Position numbers and translations under genes: made by a program. From Bacillus sp. OV166 (lineage in GTDB: Bacteria; Bacillota; Bacilli; Bacillales; Cytobacillaceae): a DNA stretch of 64,000 nucleotides. Within the stretch, counting starts at the first letter, position 1; every line of letters starts with the position of its first letter. Under the pieces are notes generated by a model. That model ran no database searches and was not told the DNA's origin. It saw nothing but the letters and a program-made list of their open reading frames with translations. Positions 1 to 7,518 of this stretch are shown here, in pieces. The stretch lies in NCBI RefSeq assembly GCF_900177675.1, contig NZ_FXWM01000001.1, positions 3,481,001 through 3,545,000 on the forward strand, in the 5' to 3' direction.

Positions 1-1
1 A

Positions 2-481
2 TTGGTTGCCATATTTAATACAAGCGGGCGCATCATTCTCGGGGCCTTATCAGATAAAGTGGGCCGTTTAAGAGTGGTATCAGGTGCACTTCTTGTAACA
101 GCTGCAGCAGTAACAGTATTAAGCTTTGTGCAGCTTAATTATGCCTTGTTCTTTATCTGTGTTGCAGGGATTGCCTTTTGTTTTGGCGGTAATATTACGA
201 TATTCCCTGCAATTGTAGCTGATTTCTTTGGCTTGAAAAATCAGAGCAAAAATTACGGAATCATTTATCAGGGCTTCGGAATTGGAGCCATTTCTGGATC
301 ATTTATTGCTTCTGCCTTAGGTGGTTTCATACCGACCTTTAAGCTTATTGCTGTACTGAGCATTGTTTCATTACTCATCGCATTGACCATCAAGGCACCA
401 AATTTTGGCGAGCCGAAAACGAAGAAGAAAAGGAATCATGGAGAGATTCGCAGTCTTTCACCAGAGACACGAGCAAGTTAA
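2..481 (+). CDS. MFS transporter, C-terminal part (OFA-like)
   Basis: This is the 3' part of a major facilitator gene that begins before the window; the frame is open to the left edge, so the first residue is not a true start. About 159 residues remain, with four to five hydrophobic segments. A GRIILGALSDKVGR stretch matches the conserved loop seen between helices in MFS carriers, here probably the one between helices 8 and 9. The mix FGLKNQSKNYGIIYQGFGIG resembles oxalate/formate antiporter (OFA) family carriers. The tail is hydrophilic and basic. It would move a small organic acid or similar solute across the membrane; the substrate cannot be told from this half. A terminator-like hairpin follows. 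Confidence 0.7.
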   Translation: MVAIFNTSGRIILGALSDKVGRLRVVSGALLVTAAAVTVLSFVQLNYALFFICVAGIAFCFGGNITIFPAIVADFFGLKNQSKNYGIIYQGFGIGAISGSFIASALGGFIPTFKLIAVLSIVSLLIALTIKAPNFGEPKTKKKRNHGEIRSLSPETRAS

Positions 482-493
482 ATGATCGCTATG

Positions 494-538
494 AAAAAAG
501 AGGCAGCGAACCCAATCGGGAGCGGTGCCTTTTTTTTA
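494..538 (+). terminator. Terminator after MFS gene
   Basis: An imperfect stem (GGCAGCG pairing with CGGTGCC-like bases) is followed by a run of eight T. It lies 13 bases after the stop codon of the MFS gene. Confidence 0.55.
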
Positions 539-570
539 TCTGATAAAAAGCAGGTAGAAAACAAATTGAT

Positions 571-1593
571 TCAATCACCTTTTATTATTTGAGCCCTATC
601 CTCCATTTGTGGAGGTTCTTCAAACCACCCATGCTTAATCTTAATTTCAATTCCTTCTTGTCCGTAGAAATATATATCTTTAGCAATTAATGAAAATTTT
701 ATACATATATCATTTCTTAAACTAAAAAAGGTTCCAAAACTACCTCCTACAAGTCCAAATCCATTGAGAAGGTAGACGCAATGCATCATGAGATTATCCG
801 AAAATGGTGCCATTGTAGAAGTAGTTACCGTGCTTCCAGATGTAGCAGAGAAGTGAACATTACTCTCTAAAAGCATTTCCTCGAATGTTTTGATTTGTTT
901 CTTACAAAGTTCAATTCCTTTTACAAAATATTGTTTAACATCTTTGTTAACTGCACATTGTGCGAAACCAGTAATCAATTGCATCCCAATATTATTTGTC
1001 TCAATTCCATGGTGAATAATACCAAGCTCCATGTCATTTAAAGTCCTCTTGTCACCAAAAGGCTTAAATCCTTGCATGTACTTTTTGCTTCTAATAAATT
1101 CAGTTGTTTTTGGCATAGTAACTTTTGGGGGAAGGGTAAGAATCCCTTTTTCTAGCAGATAAAGGGTAGACAATTTATAAAATTTTTGAGTAACAGAAGT
1201 AAGTCCCTCATAAATCTGAATAACTTTATCGTTATATGCCATATTCATATTAATGGTGTACATACCCATGCTAACTTCTTTTAATATACGGACCAACATA
1301 ATATCAAATCCATTATCGAATAACTTAGGAGCTTCTACGTTGACGTTTTCTTTTGTATATCCAACAGGTTTCGCCATTTTTTGGTTTGTAAATATCTCTT
1401 CCATTTGCACAACAAAATAATTCAGTTCTTGCCACAAACCGCCCATAATATTCCTAGCTTCTTGGTCATCCGATTTCTCTATAAAGTATTCCAATATTCT
1501 CATAATAAGGGTTTTTTCTATGTATGTAAGCCAAAGTGTACCCACCTCTGGTGCACTTATTGGGTTTGTTAGAATCAAATCTATAACCTCCAT
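571..1593 (-). CDS. DUF3231 family protein
   Basis: A 340-residue soluble protein with no signal peptide. It has two similar helical halves, roughly residues 5-165 and 175-335, each starting with a segment containing a GLW or GxxxH motif and rich in Met, His and Glu. This fits the DUF3231 family of Bacillus, which I recall as two ferritin-like/coat-F-like helical bundles; the function is unknown. It lies alone on the minus strand, divergent from the germinant-receptor operon, with about 150 bases between them. A role in sporulation is plausible from family and position but not shown. Confidence 0.7.
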   Translation of the reverse strand: MEVIDLILTNPISAPEVGTLWLTYIEKTLIMRILEYFIEKSDDQEARNIMGGLWQELNYFVVQMEEIFTNQKMAKPVGYTKENVNVEAPKLFDNGFDIMLVRILKEVSMGMYTINMNMAYNDKVIQIYEGLTSVTQKFYKLSTLYLLEKGILTLPPKVTMPKTTEFIRSKKYMQGFKPFGDKRTLNDMELGIIHHGIETNNIGMQLITGFAQCAVNKDVKQYFVKGIELCKKQIKTFEEMLLESNVHFSATSGSTVTTSTMAPFSDNLMMHCVYLLNGFGLVGGSFGTFFSLRNDICIKFSLIAKDIYFYGQEGIEIKIKHGWFEEPPQMEDRAQIIKGD

Positions 1594-1684
1594 GACTTTT
1601 TAATTTTAGTGTGTTCAAAGGGACGGGAATTAGTCAATTTTAAAACGTTACTTCAATCAGGAGTCGAGCCTTCCTTCTTTTTCG

Positions 1685-1713
1685 GAATAATCCTTAACAT
1701 TTATACCATAATA
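1685..1713 (+). promoter_or_regulatory. Candidate sigma-G promoter of the ger operon
   Basis: GAATA at 1685-1689 and CATAATA at 1707-1713, with a 17-base spacer, fit the forespore sigma-G pattern (GHATR, CATNHTA) of Bacillus. They lie about 30 bases before the start of the GerA-family gene, whose relatives are known sigma-G targets. This was found by eye, and no transcript start is known. Confidence 0.6.
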
Positions 1714-1743
1714 AGACAATAAAAGAAAAAAGAGGTTACTGTA

Positions 1744-3231
1744 ATGTTTTTTAAAGAATCTACAACAATCTCTAAAAATTCAAACGAAAATCTAGAGAAG
1801 TTAAAAGCTGTTCTTTCTAATTGCGAAGATCTAAAAATCTTTCCGTGGCAATATGGGCCGGATTTAATATATAACGCTTTCTCGGTTTATTTCGAGACGT
1901 TGGTTCAAGAGAAAAGCGTAAATTATATGAAAGAATCCATGCAGGATTTGGTACCACATGAAGTTGGTCCAGCAACGGTGATTACACCGAGAGATGTCAT
2001 AAAATTTTTCAGTCAACATGGAATATCTGGTCAAAACGCTGTTCTAGTTGATAGCTTTGACCAGGCTGTGGACAACGTTTTACAAGGACACATTGTGATC
2101 TTTTTTGATGGTTGGAACAAAGTGTTGTCTTATGCGCAAGCGAGTCAAATTAACTCACGACAAGTCACTGAACCTGTCACTGAATCTGTGGTACAAGGCC
2201 CCCGTGAAGGAACCGTTGAAGACCTGCAAAGAAATATCGGGTTACTTCGAACACGATTACAGAACCCTCATTTTAAAATTGAGAAAATTAGAGCAGGAGG
2301 AGCTACTAAAACCGAGATCGCCTTTGGTTATTTAGAGGGAAAGGTTAACGAGGAAATGTTAGCTGAATTTAAAAACAGGATCGAAGCTGCTAAAAAAGGA
2401 GACGTTTTAGAAACAGCATATATTGAGGAGTTGATTGAAGATTCAACTTATTCACCATTTCCCCAATATCGGTCTACTGAACGACCTGATGTAGCTATTT
2501 CTAGTTTATTAGAAGGGAAAATAGTTGTAATGGTACAAGGTACCGGAACCATATTAATTTGCCCCGGATTATTAACGGAATTCTTCCAAGCAAGTGAAGA
2601 CTATTATCATCGTGTCGTGTTTTCATCATGTATTCGTCTGTTAAGAATTGCTGCCTTTTTTATCGCTCTAACATTACCGAGTATTTATGTTGCTTTAACC
2701 ACTTTTCATCCTGAACTCATACCAACCAGCCTTTTAATGGCCATTCTTGATACTCGAGAAGGGCTTCCTTTTCCGGCGTTTGTTGAAGCAATCATCATGA
2801 TTTTTTTCTTTGAATTACTCCGAGAAGCCGGCATTCGATTGCCAAGGCCAGTTGGTTCGGCGGTAAGTATTGTTGGAGCATTAATAGTTGGTGATGCAGC
2901 CATTACTGCCAACATCGCTTCTCCTATTATTGTTATTTTAGTCGCATTAACTGGAATTGCTTCATTTTCTATACCTCACTACAGCATCTCTATCAGTTTA
3001 CGGATTCTCCAATTCCCTTTGATGGTTTTAGCTGCTGTATTGGGGGGATTTGGGATTATGATCGGTTACCTGCTCATTATGTTACATATAACACAGTTAA
3101 GGTCATTAGGACAGCCATACTTTAGTCCACTAACTCCATTCAGACCGAGGCTGTTACTCGATGTATTCATTCGTGCACCACTTAAAACATTGTGGAAGTC
3201 CCCACGAGTACGTGGAATGCGTAAAAATTAA
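1744..3231 (+). CDS. Spore germinant receptor, GerA (A) subunit
   Basis: A 495-residue protein, the usual length of GerAA/GerKA/YndD subunits. The N-terminal half (about residues 1-290) is hydrophilic, and the C-terminal half holds about five membrane segments (roughly 297-320, 340-360, 375-395, 400-420, 430-455). The motifs NVLQGHIVIFFDG, ISSLLEGKIVVMVQGT and SEDYYHR are typical of the family. The A subunit works with the B and C subunits in the inner membrane of the spore to sense small nutrients and start germination. It is the first gene of an A-C-D-B operon behind a sigma-G-like promoter. The start is ATG with GAGG about 10 bases upstream. Confidence 0.93.
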   Translation: MFFKESTTISKNSNENLEKLKAVLSNCEDLKIFPWQYGPDLIYNAFSVYFETLVQEKSVNYMKESMQDLVPHEVGPATVITPRDVIKFFSQHGISGQNAVLVDSFDQAVDNVLQGHIVIFFDGWNKVLSYAQASQINSRQVTEPVTESVVQGPREGTVEDLQRNIGLLRTRLQNPHFKIEKIRAGGATKTEIAFGYLEGKVNEEMLAEFKNRIEAAKKGDVLETAYIEELIEDSTYSPFPQYRSTERPDVAISSLLEGKIVVMVQGTGTILICPGLLTEFFQASEDYYHRVVFSSCIRLLRIAAFFIALTLPSIYVALTTFHPELIPTSLLMAILDTREGLPFPAFVEAIIMIFFFELLREAGIRLPRPVGSAVSIVGALIVGDAAITANIASPIIVILVALTGIASFSIPHYSISISLRILQFPLMVLAAVLGGFGIMIGYLLIMLHITQLRSLGQPYFSPLTPFRPRLLLDVFIRAPLKTLWKSPRVRGMRKN

Positions 3232-3256
3232 ATCACCTAAGAAAGTATGGTAGACA

Positions 3257-4423
3257 ATGAATTCAATCGCCATGAAAGCTTTGCCTATTATGTTTTTATT
3301 ACTATCTTTAACAGGGTGTTGGGACAGTAAGGAGTTAACGGAATTTGGATTTATAATGGGGATTAGTTTAGACCAAACAGAAGAAGGCACGATTGAAATA
3401 AACGCTCAATCCTATTCACCGACAGAAAAGACAGGAGGAGTAGGTGGCGGGGAAAAACAAGCCTATACAAATATAAAAACGATAAATGAAAGTGTCTTTG
3501 ACGGAGTTCGTGACATAAATCGATATTTAGGACGTGTACCCCGATGGAGTCATATGCGTGTCATATTAATTGGAGAAGAGTTTGCAAAGGATCACGATAT
3601 TGGGGAGATTCTTTCCTTTTTTAATCGTAATGAAGATGTTCGCCTCACTACGTTGGTTATTGTTACTAATGGAAAAGCCGCTGACTATTTGACAATAAAG
3701 CCGTTTATTGAACGAACAGTAAGTCAGCAATTGCAAACTATTATCGAAAGTTCTACTAAATATGCAGGTAAGACAATTAAAGCTAGCATGTTAGATATAG
3801 ATTTGCAATTAAAAAGTAAAACGAAAACGGCATTAATCCCGTATTTTAAAATGAATGAAGCACAACCAAAAGCTCTCTATAGCAGCGGAATGGCAATTAT
3901 TAGTAAAGGGAAAATGGCAGAACTCCTAGAACCGAGTGACGTTCATGAAGTACTTATGTTAATAAATAAATTTAAAAGCGGGATGATTGAGTTTCCTTGT
4001 TTGGATGATGGGAGTCAAGAGTCTTCGAAAATGGAAGCGTTAGAAACTTCCCATATAAAAACAAAAATAACTCCCAAATTCACCATGAAACGACCCTCTA
4101 TTCACATGTTGACTAAAATTGAAGGAACGATTGGTGAACTAAGTTGTACTACTATAACTAATGTTGGCGAAGAAAAAAAATTAGAAGATCATATAAAAAA
4201 AATAATAGAAGAGAAGATCGAATCAGTGATTGAACGTATGCAGGAAGAGAAAGTGGATGTGTTGGGAATTGGGAATAAACTGTATCAACAAGATCCTGCC
4301 TTATGGAAAAAATGGGAAAAGGATTGGGATGACATCTTTGCTGACCTCCAATTTATCATTGATGTTGAAGTGAATATTAGAAGTACGGGCATGCCTATTG
4401 GCGAAAAAGTAACGGGGGAATAG
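3257..4423 (+). CDS. Spore germinant receptor lipoprotein, Ger(x)C
   Basis: A 388-residue lipoprotein. The N-terminus is a signal peptide ending in the lipobox LTGC with the lipidated cysteine at about residue 21, followed by the WDSKEL motif that marks the Ger(x)C family. Later family features include the LGRVPRWSHMRVILIGEEFA segment and a C-terminal region with a helix-rich KKIIEEKIESVIERMQ stretch. The C subunit is anchored on the outer face of the spore inner membrane and is needed for receptor function. It follows the A gene by 25 bases, and its 3' end carries the ribosome binding site (GGGGGAA) of the next small gene. Confidence 0.93.
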   Translation: MNSIAMKALPIMFLLLSLTGCWDSKELTEFGFIMGISLDQTEEGTIEINAQSYSPTEKTGGVGGGEKQAYTNIKTINESVFDGVRDINRYLGRVPRWSHMRVILIGEEFAKDHDIGEILSFFNRNEDVRLTTLVIVTNGKAADYLTIKPFIERTVSQQLQTIIESSTKYAGKTIKASMLDIDLQLKSKTKTALIPYFKMNEAQPKALYSSGMAIISKGKMAELLEPSDVHEVLMLINKFKSGMIEFPCLDDGSQESSKMEALETSHIKTKITPKFTMKRPSIHMLTKIEGTIGELSCTTITNVGEEKKLEDHIKKIIEEKIESVIERMQEEKVDVLGIGNKLYQQDPALWKKWEKDWDDIFADLQFIIDVEVNIRSTGMPIGEKVTGE

Positions 4424-4426
4424 ACA

Positions 4427-4669
4427 TTGGTTGAGAAAACTGTTTTTCTTGTTATCGTGTGCTTAGGTATTTTGTTTTGCGACGCTCCAAAATTAAAGCA
4501 ATCAAATCGTAGAGATCGTATCATTTATGGACTATTGGCACTGCCCATCCTATACCTTAGTGGCGTTTATGTGTTGGATTTAGCATGGCCAAATTTAGAT
4601 GAACTCGTTCACTTCTTTTTTTCAAAACCTGCCCATAAAATTGTCGAAGCTATCAAGGTACCCATATAA
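4427..4669 (+). CDS. Small germinant-receptor D-type membrane subunit
   Basis: An 80-residue protein with two hydrophobic segments (about residues 3-18 and 33-52) separated by a basic loop (KLKQSNRRDR). The start is TTG, three bases after the gerC stop, with GGGGGAA inside the gerC end as ribosome binding site. Many GerA-family operons carry a short two-helix D gene that modulates receptor activity; the size, topology and place between C and B fit this. The assignment rests on context and topology, because the sequence itself is poorly conserved. Confidence 0.7.
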   Translation: MVEKTVFLVIVCLGILFCDAPKLKQSNRRDRIIYGLLALPILYLSGVYVLDLAWPNLDELVHFFFSKPAHKIVEAIKVPI

Positions 4670-4701
4670 GCTCTTAATGGGATAGGAAAGGAGAGAATAA
4701 A

Positions 4702-5817
4702 TTGAAGAAAGTGGAAACGGTTAGTTCTGGACAAATGGCGTGTTTATTTCTCTCTTTTATGCTTGGATCTGCCTATATTAACATCCCACAGCCTTTGACG
4801 TTAGCTGCTAATAATGGAGCGTGGCTATCAGTGATTATTGCTAATGGTTATGGATTATTTTTATTGGCATGTATTTTATATTTATTTGGTAAAAATCCTA
4901 ATTGGACTTTAATCGATTATAGCAGGAAATTACTAGGAAAATGGATGACGCTATGTATTTGTATTCCGTTACTGATCGTGCTTTTTTTAGTTATTTCTTA
5001 CATTATCATTGATATTGGAGGATTTTTCACTACTGCAATGATGACGGAAACACCAGTTTATGTATTTCATGTTCTCATATTGCTGGTAGCTGTATTAACG
5101 GTCAGAGCAGGTATCGAGGTAATGGCCAGAATGTTTATTTTGCTTCTTTGCTATTCAATCATTTTTGCATTGTTAGTATTAATATTGAATTTACCAAATT
5201 ATCACGTAGGAAATCTCCTGCCTGTTTTTCCAGAAGGAATGAAACCGGTTATACATGGTACTTATTCCATACTGGGTTTCCCATATGGCGAAATAGTCCT
5301 ATTTTCATTTTTACTTCCATTCGTTAATAAGGACAAGGCTGGGTCTTTAAAAAAATATATGTTCTCAGCTCTTTTGCTTCAAGGATTTTTAATCATTACC
5401 TCTATTCTTTGCACGATTATGGCTTTAGGACCACTTTCCGGTACATTTAAATTTTCACTTTTTGAATTGGCACGTTTGATTAATATTAGGGAAATTATTA
5501 CAAGGAATGAGTCTTTCATTGGGATCGCCTTGATTGTCGGTTCTTATATGAAAGTAACCATCATGCTGTTTGTTTTAAATGTGACCCTATCAAGATTATT
5601 AAAATTAAAGGATGAACAGATTATTATCTTTCCTGTTACGTTTATTACCCTCCTTCTCACACTTACCATGTTCAAGTCAGGGATGGAGCATGTTGAAGCA
5701 ACATTTATTATTTGGCCATTAGTTGTTACTACCCTTGTCGTTCTTCCTATGCTTTTTATTACCATCATGGCATTTTTCAGGGGAAAGAAAATAGAAGTGA
5801 AAGACGATAGCTTTTAG
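4702..5817 (+). CDS. Spore germinant receptor, GerB (B) subunit
   Basis: A 371-residue membrane protein with about ten hydrophobic segments, the normal size and topology for GerB-family permeases of the APC superfamily. FLSFMLGSAYINIPQP in the first helix and FPYGEIVLFSFLLPF in the middle are family-like. The B subunit probably forms the germinant-binding membrane pocket. The TTG start at 4702 is set by an AAGGAG ribosome binding site at 4688-4693. It is the last gene of the operon, 32 bases after the D gene, and is followed by a hairpin. Confidence 0.92.
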   Translation: MKKVETVSSGQMACLFLSFMLGSAYINIPQPLTLAANNGAWLSVIIANGYGLFLLACILYLFGKNPNWTLIDYSRKLLGKWMTLCICIPLLIVLFLVISYIIIDIGGFFTTAMMTETPVYVFHVLILLVAVLTVRAGIEVMARMFILLLCYSIIFALLVLILNLPNYHVGNLLPVFPEGMKPVIHGTYSILGFPYGEIVLFSFLLPFVNKDKAGSLKKYMFSALLLQGFLIITSILCTIMALGPLSGTFKFSLFELARLINIREIITRNESFIGIALIVGSYMKVTIMLFVLNVTLSRLLKLKDEQIIIFPVTFITLLLTLTMFKSGMEHVEATFIIWPLVVTTLVVLPMLFITIMAFFRGKKIEVKDDSF

Positions 5818-5872
5818 TTGTTGCCGTATGTGGGTTTCCCAAGGGAATACATTTTCATCTGTATAGGATAAG

Positions 5873-5911
5873 CAGCCAAGGCTTTTTTAAAGCACTTGGC
5901 TACTTCTTTTT
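5873..5911 (+). terminator. Terminator of the ger operon
   Basis: Stem AGCCAAG (5874-5880) with CTTGGCT (5895-5901), followed by a broken T run. It lies about 55 bases after the GerB stop. Confidence 0.6.
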
Positions 5912-6060
5912 GTGCTCTAACAACTAGGAATAACTAGGTATCTTGAATAATATGAATGAGGAGACGAGATCTGTAATTTTACCTTTTTAATATGGATCAC
6001 TTTCGTTAACTTTCAGATTCTGATTATAGATAAGCATCAATAAAGGGATGTGAGAAGTCA

Positions 6061-7518
6061 TTGAGGAATAATTGGATTCCTTCTACTCCTTTAGAACAGA
6101 TGGCCAATACCGAATACGATGTTTTGATTATTGGCACTGGTGCAGGCGGGGGAGCAGTTACCTGGAGAATATGCGAACAATGGGGAAAAAATGAAAAAAA
6201 AGTAGGTGTCGTTGAATCTGGTGATTTTTTGCTCCCAACACAAGCCGCCAATATTCCTACAATGAATAGTGAACGTATGAACAAACTTCATGAGTATGTA
6301 TCAAAACCATTAGGTAGATTAAATCCCGAATTTCAGGGGGCTAAACAAGTTTTTGCTTTTGGAGGAAGAACTTTATTTTGGAATGCAATCACCCCACGGT
6401 TGAATCAGTTAGAACTTGGAAAATGGCCTGTCACGGTCCAAGAGATGGAATCTTATTATCGAGTTGCAGAAAGGGTTATGAATGTATCAAGAGAATATAC
6501 AAAAGGTTCCCAGATCACAGAAATATTGTTGAATAGATTGCAGTGGAAGGGTTTAACAGAAGCTGCTCCTGCTCCTATAGCCGCCGAACTTGGTCCTGGA
6601 ATTTATGGACAGGAGGGTTCAGATATATTTTTTGGAGCAATCGATTTCTTTGCAAAAGCATTAAATTTCCGCCCATTCGATTTAACTGTAAAAACTCGGG
6701 CCGTTCAAGTACTAGTTGAGAGCGGGAAAGTAGTTGGCGTAAAGGTCATATCTTCAGAAAAAAAACCTTATATTTTAAAAGCAAAGACCGTTGTATTGTC
6801 CGCAAGTACATTTGAAACACCTCGGTTGCTTCTTCACTCGGAAATTAAAGGGCAAGCCATCGGTCATTATTTAATGAATCATTCTTATGTGTTAGCCACT
6901 GGAACCATAAGCCGTGAGGAGTTTGCGGAACCTTTAGGAACTTTAAGCATTTTAATTCCTTCAACACCTGATAGGCACTATCAAATACAGCTAAGAGGAC
7001 CAAATGGATATTTTTGGTATCAACCATACCAAATAAAACCTTTTCTAAAGGAATTAGAAATAAATTTTCATTGTTCTGGTGAGGTTGAACCTAGATTTGA
7101 AAATAAAGTTACATTAGATCCCTATAAAACGGATGAATTCGGGGTGCCAGAAGTACAAATACATTTTTCCTATAGTGAAAAGGATCAAGCCATCATCCGT
7201 GAAATTGCTGGTGCAATTGAACAGATATCTTCTTTTTGTGGTATAAGTATGTATTCGAAACCGGGCCAGCCTTCCATCTGTCTAATGCCGCCGGGTGATC
7301 AGAATCATGACTCAGGAACCTGCCGAATGGGTATTGATCCATCAACCTCTGCAGTCAACAAGTATGGGCAAATACATGGTGTGGAGGGACTGTATGTTGC
7401 TGATAACAGTGTCATTCCTTCCATCGGTTCGGCAAACCTGACACTGACGACTGTTGCCTTAGCCATTCGAACAGCAGATTATATCATCCATCAGGATCAG
7501 GAGCGTGCCTTCACATGA
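6061..7518 (+). CDS. GMC-family flavin oxidoreductase (stand-alone)
   Basis: A 485-residue FAD enzyme. The Rossmann motif GTGAGGG lies at about residues 26-32. The C-terminal GMC signatures are NHDSGTCRMG and ADNSVIPSIGSANLTLT, which provide the catalytic His and Asn pair. Spacing of that pair resembles pyranose 2-oxidase-like members, so a sugar or glycoside is a likely substrate (inference). No signal peptide or Tat motif is seen, so it is probably cytoplasmic. The start is TTG. Its stop overlaps the ATG of the next gene (ATGA), so the two are translationally coupled; the second protein contains a paralogous GMC domain that aligns from the WIPxTPLExMA segment onward. Confidence 0.88.
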   Translation: MRNNWIPSTPLEQMANTEYDVLIIGTGAGGGAVTWRICEQWGKNEKKVGVVESGDFLLPTQAANIPTMNSERMNKLHEYVSKPLGRLNPEFQGAKQVFAFGGRTLFWNAITPRLNQLELGKWPVTVQEMESYYRVAERVMNVSREYTKGSQITEILLNRLQWKGLTEAAPAPIAAELGPGIYGQEGSDIFFGAIDFFAKALNFRPFDLTVKTRAVQVLVESGKVVGVKVISSEKKPYILKAKTVVLSASTFETPRLLLHSEIKGQAIGHYLMNHSYVLATGTISREEFAEPLGTLSILIPSTPDRHYQIQLRGPNGYFWYQPYQIKPFLKELEINFHCSGEVEPRFENKVTLDPYKTDEFGVPEVQIHFSYSEKDQAIIREIAGAIEQISSFCGISMYSKPGQPSICLMPPGDQNHDSGTCRMGIDPSTSAVNKYGQIHGVEGLYVADNSVIPSIGSANLTLTTVALAIRTADYIIHQDQERAFT

